Origin: Cryptomeria japonica
Lineage: Eukaryota; Streptophyta; Pinopsida; Cupressales; Cupressaceae
Assembly (NCBI RefSeq): GCF_030272615.1
Contig: NC_081412.1
Location: 19,941,932-20,005,931, forward strand
Direction of reading: 5' to 3'
DNA: 64,000 bases
Positions 38,267 through 50,200 of the stretch are shown piece by piece. The number at the start of each line of letters is the position of its first letter. Positions within the stretch are counted from its first letter, which is position 1. Under the pieces are notes generated by a model. That model made no database searches and was not told where the DNA came from. It saw only the letters and a program-made list of their open reading frames with translations. The translations under genes were made by a program, and so were the position numbers.

Positions 38267-40711
38267 ATGACCTTGCATCTCATCTCTTGGAATGTTCGGG
38301 GTTTGGAGTCCTTGGATAGAAAGTATGTCATCAAAAGATTTCTCAGACTAAGGATAGAGGTAGATTTCCTGATGCTCTAGGAGCTGAAAGCAGTCAATTT
38401 TACTTTGGACATCAATTTGAAATGTATTTGGAAAGGGGCCGCTCAATTTAGTACTAAGAACAACAAAGGAAAGGGGTACTGCTATTTTGGTATCTAACAA
38501 GTGGGCTAAGTTTGTAGATTCATGGGGTATTTCTCCTTGCAATAGAGAAATTTGGCTCAAGATTACTTTCAATGGTACACCCTTTGGTATCATCTCACTA
38601 TATGCGTCCAATGACCACAGAGATCGCATTTCATTATGGAAGTGGTTAGCTAATTTGGAGGATATCCCCTGGATTGCTGGGGGAGATTTTAACATGATTG
38701 AAAATGCTCAGGACAAGAGTGGAGGTTCTAAATTTGAATGGAATCCAAATGAGAGGTTTTATTAGAATAGGATGATTAACAAGCTGAGCTTAGTGGATCC
38801 TATAGTTGGTAGGAAGCAAGGTTATAGGGACATTTGATATACTTGGTGTGACTATAAACAAGGGTCTAAAAGGATCTACAACAGATTGGAAAGGTTCTAC
38901 TTTAACAGGGATGCCTTCTATGCAATCTCGGGGCCTGATAATGTGAGTGTCAAGAGCATCCCCTACACACTATCTGAGCATCATCCTATTGCCATGTCTA
39001 TCCACCCCCCTGTGTCCCCCATCACAAACCATCACCCTTCAGAGTGTTTTTCCCTCAATATTGGCATGCTTAAAGATGAATGTGTCACCCATGTTGCCTT
39101 CCTTATTAGAGAATACAATGCCTGGATCCCAACCTTTGAGAATGCAATTGATAGATGGAATCAAAACGTTGATAGCTGGAGAGTCTTGTTTTAGATTGTA
39201 GGACAAAAAAAACCGATGGATGGCAGGAAGGTTGAGCTTGATATGGATAATCAACTCCTAGAAGAAGAAGAATTTATTCAAAAGCACCCTGATGCCACTG
39301 AGGCAACTTTTTGCATTAGGGTTACTAGGGATTCCCTAAGAGCTATTCAAAATAAGACAATTCAGGGGGCCAAGGTGAGAGCTAGAATTAATTGGCTGGA
39401 GTATGGAGACAAGGGATCTAAGTTATTTTTTAACTTCCTTAATAAAAAAGAGGCAAAGGAGTGGTTGGGTTCAATCAGGGAAGGGGATAAATTGATCACT
39501 GAGTAGGAAGATATCCTAACAACCTTCTCTAACTACTACAACACTCTGTTCACTTCACAGGATATGGGACTTGATATGGATGCTCTTAAAGTCTATACTC
39601 TTATACCCAAGAAGATTGAGGAGAAATATGCTAGGATGCTTGATAAGGACATCACATTAAGGGAGATTGCTTTGGCCATCAAAGCCCTAAAGAAAGATAA
39701 AGCCCCCAGGCCTGATGGACTATCAGTAGAATTTGATCAAGTTAACTATGATTGGATCTGTGAAGACTTGCTACAACTATATCAGGCAGCCATAGAACAG
39801 GGATCTCTTGGCTGTAGGATCAACAATGGCACTATCAAACTCATTCCTAAAGAAGGACATAAAACCCTTATCAAGAATTGGAGACACATAACTCTTCTAA
39901 ATGTTTCCTACAAAATAATAGCCAGAATTCTCGCAAACAGGTTGGTAAAGGTTCTTCCCAAAATCATCAACCCCACCCAAACTGGTTTTATTAGAGGGAG
40001 ATACATTATGGAAAACTTAATTACTTGTGGGAGTCCTTACATTGGGAAAAAGAATCCAATCAAAATGGGGCAATATTTTTGATAGATTTTGAAAAGGCAT
40101 ACGACAGGAGAGAATGAAATTTTGTCTTAAGGATGTTGGAGAGTCTAGGCCTACCTCCTTACTTTTGCAAGATTCTGCAAACACTACTAAGGGATACTTC
40201 AACTTGTGTGGAAATTAATGGCAGAAAATCTTATGCTTTCACCTTGTCTAGATCAATTACGAAATGATTTCCACTTGCCCCTGCCCTATTTGTCATAGCA
40301 GCAGATGCCTTGCACTACCTTCTCAAAGATTGCCCCCTTTCCACTAGAGTATCGGGGATCAAATTGCCCAATAATTCATAACTCTTGAATATTCAATTTG
40401 CTGATGACACGACCATCCTCCTAGAGTTATCTAAAAACAATTTGGAAGCACTAATGATGAAGCTCTCGATCTTCTATAAGGCCCCAGGGAGAAAAATCCC
40501 CCTCCCCAAGTCTATCATGTTGAGTTGGAAATCTCACTCTCCTCCTTGGTTTGCTAAGTATTCTATCTCCTGGGGTGGCCTAGAACACCAAGTGAGATAC
40601 CTTAGCATCATGTTTCCTATTAGCCCCAACCTGAAGGAAATGTGGGAGTGAGTTAAGATTAATATTGATAAGAAGCTAAGGAAGTGGAACACACACTATC
40701 TATCTATGTGT
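38267..40711 (+). pseudogene. LINE ORF2 endonuclease and reverse transcriptase, truncated
   Basis: ATG at 38267 is followed by LISWNVRGLESLDRK, LQELKAVN, GGDFNMIE and SEHHPIAM (SDHxP expected), an AP-endonuclease. Then the reverse transcriptase: KDKAPRPDGLS (the usual G is R), IKLIPKEGHK, QTGFIRGRYI, DFEKAYDRRE, FADDTTILLE with the catalytic DD kept, and YLSIMFPI. Stops or shifts occur at about 38470, 38763, 38836, 39195, 39505, 40080 and 40380. Not functional. Confidence 0.92.
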
Positions 40712-41220
40712 TGTGACGTATTCACACATCGCCCCATCGCGAATGGGGACCCCTACTTTTTTTTTCTCTTTGTGGGGTTTTGCTTTCTAGGTTTTAGTGT
40801 TTTGTTTGTTAGCCTTTTCTTTTCAAGTGTCGCCAGGGGGATCATTAGGATGGCAGGCTCTGCTTGAGACGAGCTGAGTCTTTGGGTCCCCCGAATTAGG
40901 GTTTCTTTGAAAGTCTTCCTTAGGGCCTTGGTTTTGCTCTTGTTGCTAATTGTGTCTTGTGTGGTGAGCATGTATCATTCTTGAAGGTCCGAGCTATGTC
41001 AAGTTGGTGAGTGATGAAGTATGAAATGTCATCCTGATCTTCAAATGCCCTAAAATTTGGCTAAGTCTAGAATGTCCTGATCCTAAAATTTGGCTAAGTT
41101 TGAAATGTCCTGATCTTGAAATTTGACCAAGTCTAGAAAACTAAAGAATCCTCCAAAAACTAGATTTTTCAATATAACTCCTAGAGGTCTGAAACCACTC
41201 TCAAACATCCTGACAGTATA

Positions 41221-41284
41221 TATGGAATATAACTTAAAGTATAAGTGAATAAATGTCACTTATACTTAAATGTTATATTCCATA
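41221..41284. repeat. 28-bp near-perfect foldback
   Basis: The arm at 41221-41248 (TATGGAATATAACTTAAAGT plus ATAAGTGA) pairs with 41256-41284 over almost its full length, around a 7-base loop (ATAAATG). It lies between the LTR start and the tandem array. Confidence 0.9.
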
Positions 41285-41289
41285 AAATG

Positions 41290-43380
41290 ATCCTGACGGA
41301 GAGTCCAAAATGTCAAATTTTGCTCCTGACCCTTCCAAAGGGTTCAGAGCGAAATTCTTGAAAACACTCATTTTTCTTTTAGCCAAAGTTAAGACTAAGG
41401 TGGAAATGAAAGGAAAGTAGTCTATGTTTGCCTCCCAAGGAAGATTAGAGTTTGAAAAATCAAGAATCAAGGTCTAAACATGATTTTCGCTCCTAACCCT
41501 TGCTAAGGGTCCAGAGTGAAAATCCTTATTTCTCTTGTTTTCTTCCTTGTTTTGGCTAGGTGTTGGCATGATGAACGAGGAATTAGTATGGTCTTTCCCT
41601 GAGAGGGAGTGGGATGCTTTGGGAGATCAAGATTTTAGCCTAAAAGAGAATTTCACTCTTGACCCTTCCAAAGGGTCCATAGCAAAATTCATTATATACT
41701 TCATTTGCTCCCTTGTTTTAGCTTGAAACCTTGCTCGTTAGATGAAGAATGATCTATGTTTTCTCACAAATAAGATTGAAAGTTTGAAAATTGAACAAAC
41801 AAGCCCAAATCATGATATTCGCTCCCGACCCTTCCAAAGGGTCCATAGCGAAAATCTTCTTAGACCTCATTCCCTCCCTAGTTCGACCAAATTTTGATGT
41901 CCAAGGCAGATTGAAAGGAAGGATGGACATCTTTTGGCCTTTGGAAATGTTTGAAAGCATTGAAAAATGAAGGATTTTACCCAAGAGGGTGAATTTCGCT
42001 CCTGACCCTTCCAAAGGGTCCAGAGCAAAATTCTTGGAAACTCATATTTTCTTCTTGGAGATGGTCAAATTCTTGAGTTTTATGGCATGTTTAGAAGGAA
42101 TTTGATGTGTTCTTGCCTTTGAATATTGGATTGAGGTAATGGAGTAGTCAAAACAAGTTGAAAATAGGAAATTTGCTCCTGACCCTTCCTAAGGGTCCAG
42201 AGCGAAATTTCTAAAATCACCTATTTTCCCTATAGGTCTAGTCAAACTTTAGGTTTTCATTGCTTAGATGGGTGCAAGGAGACATTTTATTGCCTTTTGA
42301 AGATAATTGATGTTGAAAAATGATGGAAATTAGCCTAAACCAAGGATTTTTCTCCTAACCCTTCCAAAGGGTCTAGAGCGAAATTCCTAAAATCCCTTAT
42401 TTTCCTAGCAAAGTCAAGTCAAACTTGGGTTTTTGTAGCTTGGATGGGTGAGGACAAGTGTTTTCTTTCCTTTTAAGGTGGATTCAAGTTGAAATGATGG
42501 AGGAATGAGCCTAAAACAAGATTTTTTCTCCTGACCCTTCCAAAGGGTCCAAAGCAAAAATCCTAAAACCCATCATTTTCTCCAAAATTTGTGCCAAGCC
42601 ATGCCTAGAATAAGGTGAGAGATGCCCTTGAGATTGCCCTTTAATTGATTGTTGTCTCCAAAAATGATTATTTTGGGCTAGAGGAAGGAAATTGCTCCTG
42701 ACCCTTCCAAAGGGTCCAGGGCAAAATTGTGCAGAATCTATCTTTTCCATTAATTTTATGCCAAATCTAGTATGGATCAGGATCAAAGAAGGCCTTGGGA
42801 ATGGCTTCAAATTGTGAATGATTATCAAGTTTGAAGAAATTGAGCCACATGATGAAAATCGCTCTTGACCCTTCCAAAGGGTCCAAAGCGAAATTCTTCA
42901 TAATCACTATTTCCCGTTTGTGTCAAGACAAGATTTTGATCCCTAAGGCATGAAAAGGTTGGAGGGAGGTTATTTAAGCCTTGCAAGATTAGTTGAAGTG
43001 AACGAGAACAAACAAATCAAGAATTTCACTCCTGACCCTTTCAAAGGTTCCAAAGCGAAATTCCCAAAATCACCTAGTTTGCCCATGACGAAGGTCAAGT
43101 TGTGGATTACTAGCCTTTGGTGAGGAGAAGGATAGCGTATTCTTGCCTTGGAAGGCATTTTGGAGTAGAGACATGATGGATTTTGTCCAAAAATGCAAAA
43201 TTCATTCCTGACCCTTCCAGAGGGTCCAGGGCGAAATCCTTTGAAACTACTATTTTTCACCTTGCTGGGGCTAGGCGAGGAGCTAATTGTGAAATAATGT
43301 TGAAGAGAGGTCTAAATTGGGCAAAATAGCAAATTTTGTTCCTGACCCTTCCAAAGGGTCTAGGGTGAAATTCTTATAGG
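41290..43380 (+). repeat. Thirteen-copy, roughly 170-bp tandem array in the LTR
   Basis: Each unit carries a conserved core of the form CTCCTGACCCTTCCAAAGGG then TCCAGAGCGAAATTC. The cores start at about 41323, 41488, 41650, 41819, 41998, 42176, 42348, 42528, 42693, 42863, 43027, 43204 and 43339. Spacing is about 135-180. Between cores the units drift but keep CAAGTC/AAATT phrases. The core contains GACCCTTCCAAAGGGTC, a 7-bp inverted repeat around 3 bases. Several short open frames here encode variants of a DPLEGSGA phrase and are products of the repeat. Confidence 0.93.
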
Positions 43381-44011
43381 GCCTGTCCTTGGGGAGAATC
43401 TTGAACACGCTTTATTTTTTTTATATCTTCTTGTTGATGATTTAAGGTGTGGAAAATGCTATGTTATATGACCTTAATCATGTTTTGGTTTGTTGTGCAG
43501 ATGAAAGAAGAACAAGCCAGATCAAGGATGACCACTTCTAGCCCAACATCATCAAAGACGACCTCTTCGATTCTAGCATTTGAAGGAAAGGTACACCATC
43601 CATCTTGCACATCAAAGACAAAGGAGGTTAAAGTAAAGGTCTGTTGAAGAAGCAGATAGTTTCAAAAGAGTTAATTAAAATTATCTTCTTAGCATCATCA
43701 AATTGAGTATCTACCAAGTTGCAAGTGTTAGACAAGGTGACATCCTAGTCATCACTCCTCCAATCAGATTGGTCCATCTCGATGTGTCTAGATTCAATAT
43801 ACCTGACTCCTCAAAAATGACACAAAATTTGATGTACCTACCCCAGTTATCCATTGGTTGAATATTCCAGAGAAGACATGTGTCCAAATAATGCAATTAT
43901 TTCATTGGCGAGAATTGAGTTTGTTGTAACAAACCCTAATTAGGGTTTTCATTGTAAGATCTTGGCCATTGATTTCAAGTCGATCTAAGCCATCGAATTG
44001 TATTGAGGGCA

Positions 44012-44020
44012 CTATATAAG
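44012..44020 (+). promoter_or_regulatory. TATA box of the long LTR
   Basis: CTATATAAG followed by CCTTGGCTCC; position and context fit an LTR core promoter. Transcription would start near 44045. Confidence 0.6.
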
Positions 44021-44871
44021 CCTTGGCTCCTCATTTGTAAAGGCTAATAGTTAGTCGATAGTTAGAAATAGTGAATAGTTAGTTGATAGAATAGTAGTTA
44101 GAGTAGGATAGAAAGAGAAGGCAAAGATTGTTGCCAAGATGTTGTTGTAAAAGAGTTGTTAAACTTCATTGAAGAAATGGTGAAATCTATGGGTCGATTC
44201 AATAATTTGCATGGTCTCTATACTTCTTAGATTTGATTTCATGTTATTAGATGAGTGGAAGAAATGTGTTTGATTGATGATGAAATTCTTATATCCATAC
44301 TTCTAGCAGTTTGTTGATTGCAGACTTGCCTTGTGTAGTCAATTGGAATCATTCAGTTTAATCTTAACTTCAATTGTCGCTTCTTCATTGATATGCATCA
44401 GCTTGATGGTGTCTATGTCGGTAGTGATAATCTGAACATCATAAAGTTTTCCTCTGAAGATCGCACTAACCTTGTGGATATGGTCTTGGGATGTCAAAAC
44501 AAGACTTAGTTAGAATTTCATCAAAGGTTGTTCCTTGCTCCTACATTCTTAGTGTCAGAATTACATCCTTTCCTCACCCCCATCCTTTCCCTTTTAAAAA
44601 AAAAATATATACTAGTGAAATCCTATGTTCCAGTAATATTCAAAGCGAATCAGATGTTCAGTCATCAAGTGTAAGTCCCCTTGTGATTCTAGCAAAATCA
44701 CATCATACCACAAAGAGCTTATCCACGAGTAGAGAACCTACATACAAGAACCTTGGAGTTGCCCTGACTGATCCTTCGGTGAGATCTTGAGTAGTCGGGA
44801 AACTTTTCTCAAGAGAGGAGAAGGTACCTTTAGGTATTTTATTCTGTGTTCTCATGTGCATAAAAAACACA

Positions 44872-45470
44872 TCAACAAAATTGGGGCTAGAAGGAGGGCT
44901 GAGCATTATCATGCCACGAGTAGATGAAATCGAGATCCTAATTCGCAAGGAGTTATCCAAGAATTTTGTCCCCCCTCCTACGCTCAACAAAATTGGTGCT
45001 AGAAGGAGGGCATGATCGTGATGAATGCCTAAACAGCTAGACTTCAGATTCTATCAGTTCATGTTTGCGGGAGTAATCTTAAAGACTTTTTTTTCACCCT
45101 CCTTTGCGCTCAACAAAATTGGTGCTAGAAGGAGGGCTGAGCATTTGAACATCGGATCTTGTTAATTCACATCACATTTGAAGAAATCATCGGAAGGATT
45201 TTTACCCTCTTGATGCTCAACAAAATTAAAGTAGAAGAAAGGTGAGTGAATGCGAACTCTTCAATCCAAGGAAGATCAGTGGAAAGCCTTTTCTCAAACA
45301 CTCGATGGAAGTGATACAGAGAAGGAGGGCATGATCGTGATAAACACCTGAACAACTGAAAGAATTAGGAGTGTCTAACAACGAATGCGAACTGTTGAAT
45401 CCAAGGAAGATCAGTGGAAAGCCTTCTTCAATGCTCGACAAAAGTGGTACAGAGAAGGAAGGTGATCGTT
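44872..45470 (+). repeat. Tandem primer-site-like units (about 110-140 bp)
   Basis: The phrase CAACAAAATTGGTGCTAGAA then GGAGGGC occurs at about 44876 (GGGGCTAG variant), 44986 and 45111. Decayed forms lie at about 45217 (AAAGTAGAAGAAAGG), about 45298 and about 45430. TTGGTGCTAGAAGGAGGG resembles the divergent TGGCGC-type primer site of plant Gypsy elements. Intervening DNA repeats phrases such as AATGCGAACT and AAGGAAGATCAGTGGAAAGC. Only one primer site is needed, so the multiplication is unusual. Confidence 0.65.
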
Positions 45471-45569
45471 GTGTCATCAATTGGACTTACGAAAACAAGG
45501 AAGCAAGCTGGAACCAGTTGAACATTCAAGTTGAATCTGAGATATTCAAGATCTCTCTTATCCCGAAAA

Positions 45570-45705
45570 TTTAAAAAAAGTGAAAATAAAAAATCCAAAA
45601 AACTGTGAAAAACCCAAAAATCCAAAAAAAAGTGAAAATAGAAAATCCAAAAAAATCAAAAAATCCAAAAGAAAATCAAAAAAATCAAAAAAATCAAAAA
45701 GAAAA
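45570..45705 (+). repeat. A-rich AAAATCCAAAAA repeat
   Basis: Low-complexity tract of repeated AAAAATCCAAAAAA, AAAATCAAAAA and GTGAAAATA. It separates the primer-site-like repeats from the coding part of the element. Confidence 0.85.
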
Positions 45706-45747
45706 GATTTCTCAATGGAGTGGCAATAGTTTCACGAGGAGCAATAA

Positions 45748-47025
45748 GTTGATTTTCCTCAACTTTGGTGGAGATTAGATATACAACTTTATCCACACAG
45801 ATTGTCTGAGTTTGCAAGACCAGGGTGGAGTCGAGTCCATGAGACAGAGGAACATGATGAAATGCATTACTTGAAGTACTTATCAAGGATGGAATTGACA
45901 ACGCAAGGAAAAATCTTCTTTTGGGATGTCCCCAGGACAGAAACAGAAGAAAGCAGCTTCAGTGTCCTAGAGAGCAAGGATCCTCTTCTAATTTTCTTAT
46001 GGATGATCAAGAGTCAAGTCATTTTGAATGGTGAAATGCGTTTAGAGAACACATTACTACCATTGTGGTGCAGAATTAACAACTCGCCTCACTCTGAATT
46101 TACTTGCTCAGTATGTGAAATGGCTATCAATCAAGTCAGAAACTAGTTTGGAATGCCAACTTTGTTCAAGGAAGAATGTGTTATGAATAGATCTTGGGGT
46201 GCACATCTTGCAGTTGAATTCAGGAGAACCTATGAACCATACATTGCTCCAGCATCTGATTGTGAGAAGGATCAGTTGTACGTTGACGATACAAATGCAC
46301 CTGATGGTCAATGTATGGATAGCTCGCCATGCCTTGCACTTGAAAAGGAATACCATGAAACAAAAGTTGAAGAATCAGTCGAGAATACTCAAATAGTGAT
46401 AAAGGAAGATCTAGGAGTTGAACAAGCAATTAAAGGAGAAGATGACTCATTCCTTGAAGAATTCTCATTTATGCTACAAAAGGAGATCCTTGAGATTGAA
46501 TTGCAGGAGGTTTCAAAGGGCATCATTGAAGAAGATAATCAAGTTGAGATGTTGAACAAAGAAATACAAATCATCATAAGTGAGCCCAAGTATGAAGAAC
46601 AATTGAAAGTGGTGCTTAAAGATTTCATCACCATCATACTATTTGAGGAAGCATTGAAGGACCATATAGATGAAGCACAAGTGGAATCACTCCCAAAATT
46701 TTTTCAAGATAAACAAGCTATGGTGAGTGATGCGATCCATCATCAATTGCGACCTCTCGAGAGATTGCTTGAGAATGAGACATCAGCTAAGATTATCTTT
46801 GATCAACTAGAGGAAATGTTTGAGGCTCAATCCATCAGGGAGTGCTTGGTTTTTGAGGATATGCTAACAAAATTTCATGAAGATGCCTGGTTTATGCAAG
46901 ATATTTCAAAGAAAACAAATAATGTTGAGCTATTCAAAGGGGCGCTAAGCTTGTTTCAAGAAGAACTTCCTAATCAAGATCAACATGTTGTGGATGCTCA
47001 TGGAATAGTTCATCATCAATGGTGA
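45748..47025 (+). pseudogene. Unrecognised acidic retroelement ORF with one internal TAG
   Basis: The frame is open from 45748 to a TAG at 46144-46146, then on without further stop to TGA at 47023-47025, about 425 codons. No ATG is at the front, so the true start is unknown; ATG at 46153 opens 290 codons. The second half is rich in Glu and predicted helical (for example EIELQEVSKGIIEEDNQVEM), coiled-coil-like, with no CCHC knuckle, protease or RT motif. It lies where gag should be, after a Gypsy-like LTR and primer-site-like repeats. It could be a gag of a non-autonomous element or a captured gene. Function unknown. Confidence 0.5.
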
Positions 47026-47600
47026 CCTCCTGAAGTAGTTGGTGATCTCTCTTTCGACAATGTAGTTCCATCTAAGCACGAAAAATGCCAGGGTGCCTCT
47101 TTCCTTAATCCTAGCCTTAAAATTTATTATGATTTTGATTATGGGGATTTTAGGAAAACAAATTACATCTGGATTGATCATGGTCCTAACGGATTGCCTC
47201 AGTTGATCATTTTGAGTGAAAATTTGCTTGAGTATGAGAGATGCATGGTGAGAGCTTGCTTTTCTGTGTTTAAGGATGAATTTTCCCGACTGAGAACCAT
47301 CACATTTTCCATGCTCCTGTTGCACAACCTGATAAATCATGTGAAGTCATGTAAATATTTTGCTTCTTTGAGTCGTGTTGAGTCTAGGAGTCTTGTATAT
47401 AGGTTTAGAGTAGGTTTTCTTTTCGTGTCTTTAGTTAGAGGTCTTTTGAGCCTTGTTCTTAATTTGCCTTGGGTCATTTGACTCATGATTCTTGAGTGGC
47501 TCAGGTAATTTAGTTGTTTACTTTCTTTAACAATTGCTCTAGCAGGGTCTCTCCTCACAATTGTACCAACCTCTTTGGTTTTTTGTTTCTTTGCAGTTGG
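47026..47600. other. Junction region between two elements
   Basis: Open in places on both strands (plus 47194-47481; minus 47337-47603). The minus frame is in phase with the ORF to its right after a TGA, and is Lys/Arg-rich (VPTAKKQKTKEVG). I cannot tell which element it belongs to or where the boundary lies. Confidence 0.4.
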
Positions 47601-48811
47601 CACTCAGGTAGATTGAACTTCATCCCCACTCTCTACATCATTAGCAGACACACTAAGTGGCCTCTTTCCATGTGAAGAATGTCCATCTTGGGGGTCTTGC
47701 TGCTGAGCAACCACTTCTGGAATTTGAGGCATTTGTTCCATCAGAGTTTCATATAAACTCAGCATTCTATTAATCCTCTCCAGGCATGGGTTATTAGGGC
47801 AAAAACTTGAGAAACTAGGGTCAACAACCTTAAATTTTTCTTCAACTCTCATCAAATTTTTCCATTTTCTTCTCCTTTCTTGTACTTCCTCTTTTCTCAG
47901 CAAATTTCTAACCACATATTCATCATCCAATGGTTCATGGTCCTTTATTGTGTCCCAAGGTGTCATTTTTGGCAATGCATGTTTAATAAATTGTTCAGGA
48001 TCACAGAATCTAGACACAACATTAACCAACCTATACTGTTTAAGGAAATTGTTTACTTCATCAAAGGAACTCCTACCAATGGTAAAATCAGACACAACCC
48101 AAAGCCTAGGAAGAACATAACCCTTCTTGTGTTTGTTAAGGTATTCTTTTTCAACTAGGGTCAATTGCCAAATAAACTCCATAAAAGCAATCCTAATTGG
48201 AACAAATTTTGGTAAAATATGGGAAGGCTGAGGACACCCATAGATTCTGATCACAATAAAGTTATCAAAAAAGAAAAAGTCCCCCCAGTTATGTGAAATA
48301 GATCAGTTTGGAACATACTGGTAAGGTCTCAAAACTCTCCTAACATTAATTGACAATCGTTCCCTATTTACTCCTAGCATTTCCATAATTGGCAAAACAA
48401 TCCAATTTTCAAAGAAAAGAAAAGAAGAATGGGGAGAACTACTATCCCAAACCTGGGTCCATCTTTGTATTGGCATTAAGACAACCAATTCTTCTTTGAA
48501 AAGCTCCAATTCTTTATCCATGAACTCAACATTATAGAACAAGATTAAATGCATCAGCAATGAATGATGCTTGAATGTAGGGCTGGATGTACCACTTTGA
48601 CTTTCAACTAGAGAATTATGAATGTGTTCAACCACATAGCCCACATAATTGTAATCTTTGTTAACATCTGTGTGTTGAATGTCCATTGCCATCATCAATC
48701 ATTTAGTTGACACTATTGAATCTCTATCAAAACCCAACACTCTGCATAATCCATAGATTGTACAATGCATATAAGGGTGGAAAGGTGTGATGTCAAATGG
48801 TGGTTTGATAC

Positions 48812-50200
48812 TGTAGTCACACAAATCTGTCTAGCTTAATTAAATAAATATTCGTTATTTATTTGATTAAAAATCCACTAGCCATCAGTTAATTAAATTA
48901 ATATTTAATTAATTCATCCCCAAACATTCTTCTATTAATTAAATAAATTATTCAATTTATTTTAATTAATTAATTAAATCAAATTCCAATCAATTAAATA
49001 AATAAAATCTATTTATTTAATTAAAATCCCTTTTTCCTCTTTTAAATAAATTAAATAAAACATTTATTTAAATCATTATCCCCACCCCACTTGCATTTTC
49101 CTACAAATGCAACTTGCACACATTTATTGAAATAAATGAATTTTTATTTTAATAAAATCCTATTTTCCCTCACCCACCAAATCCACTTGTAAAATCTAAT
49201 CCCCTTCTAGATTCTTCTAACCCCTTCCTAATTAGCCTAATCCATCCCCTAATTATTGTCACATTCCTAAGCAAAATGGAGTCACTTCTCAAAGACTCCA
49301 AAGTCTTTGAAAAGCATTTAATGCTTTGTGTGTTCAACAAATTAACCCCCAAAGTCTTCCAAGACCACTAATGGCTCTTACATAACCATTTATGGCTCTT
49401 ACATAACCATTTATGGTTATTTCAAACTTGTCCCTCCAAACATTTATTGCTTTGACCATATTCATCCATTTCACATTTGCACAAGAGTTTATCCATTGGA
49501 TAAAAGCTTTATTCTTTGAATAAAGAGTTTATTCATTCAACCAACCTTGACTTTAATTCCCAAGGTCATATCAAGCATTTAATGCTTATTCCCTCCCCTC
49601 TCAACCTATCTCACATTGACACTTGTCATCTTGGGATTAGGTTGAAAGCCCTCACATGGATTTGAAATCATTCAATCCTGACCCTTGTTGAGATTACTCA
49701 ATCTCAACCATCCATTGCTCCATTTTTCCTATAAATAGAGCCCATTTCTTCATAATCCAGATCCTGAAAACTTGTATGCATTTAAGCTATAGGCATTTTA
49801 AGAGAGCATTTTAGCATAATTAACTCATATATTGTCATTTTGGTTAAAATAAATCATTTTAGCATCAATAGCTTAATATTAGCTTTTCATTTTACATTTG
49901 GAGCACAATGCTACAATCTCAATCCTCCATAAGCATCCATAGTGCAAAAAGCTACTGAGAGCTACACTATTTTGGAACCTGGAGAGGAGAGGAACAAGGG
50001 AGAAGGAGCTAAGAGCATGCTAAGAGGCATTTGGAGATGCCTCATTATATTTGTTTCATTAGTTAGAGATATTAGCATGATTTTAGTGTCTCTCTTGATA
50101 TGCCTGTTTAGATTAGTCTTTGATTAAATAACACTAACGGTTTCTTGTGTGTTTTGTGTTGTTTCTCTTAGACTAACCTTGTCCATTTAGCAGGGCATCA
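48812..50200 (+). mobile_element. Solo LTR with perfect GATAC target duplication
   Basis: A 1389-bp insertion with TG (TGTAGTCACACAAATCTG) and CA (GCAGGGCATCA) ends, flanked by GATAC at 48807-48811 and 50201-50205. Its first 230 bases are rich in TTAATTAAATAAAT. A 21-bp phrase (ATGGCTCTTACATAACCATT plus T) is duplicated in tandem at about 49371-49412. A TATA box (TATAAATAG, 49730-49738) fits the plus orientation. No internal region remains. Confidence 0.95.
49730..49738 (+). promoter_or_regulatory. TATA box of the solo LTR
   Basis: CTATAAATAGAGCCC context, about two thirds into the LTR, as expected for the U3/R boundary. Confidence 0.65.

Larger units (their letters stand above)
36216..40711 (+). 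mobile_element. Plant LINE in block 2, 3' part missing
   Basis: It starts where similarity to block 1 stops (after AATTGTTAATGACAG) with a GC-richer 5' leader containing GAGCTCTCGTCGGCTCGAGG, as expected for a LINE internal promoter. ORF1 is at 36411-38250 and ORF2 at 38267-40711. It is cut inside the reverse transcriptase thumb (KKLRKWNTHYLSMC) by an LTR starting at about 40712. The zf-RVT, RNase H region and poly-A tail were not found anywhere downstream, so they were probably lost with the later rearrangements. It is a different LINE lineage from the one at 12060, judging by its divergent motifs. Confidence 0.88.
40712..44876 (+). mobile_element. Very long Gypsy-like LTR interrupting the LINE
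   Basis: It begins TGTGACGTATTCACACATCG, then CCCCATCGCGAATGGGGACC, abruptly inside LINE coding sequence, so the left edge is firm. It holds a strong foldback (41221-41284), 13 roughly 170-bp tandem units (41290-43380), a TATA box (44012-44020) and probably R/U5 up to a primer-site-like motif at about 44885. If all of this is one LTR it is about 4.1 kb. The right edge is inferred from the CATCAACA before the primer-like motif. No second LTR copy is seen, so the element is incomplete or the LTR is partly lost. Confidence 0.6.

Noticed and set aside
41273-43260. Several short frames with a DPLEGSGAKF-type phrase, which could suggest a small repeated peptide family
   Set aside because: All are antisense reads of the core of the tandem array; frames differ between units and none has a proper start and spacing.
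41290-43380. Tandem array considered as a CRISPR-like array
   Set aside because: This is a plant LTR, units are about 170 bp and spacers are related to each other; no cas genes or prokaryotic context.
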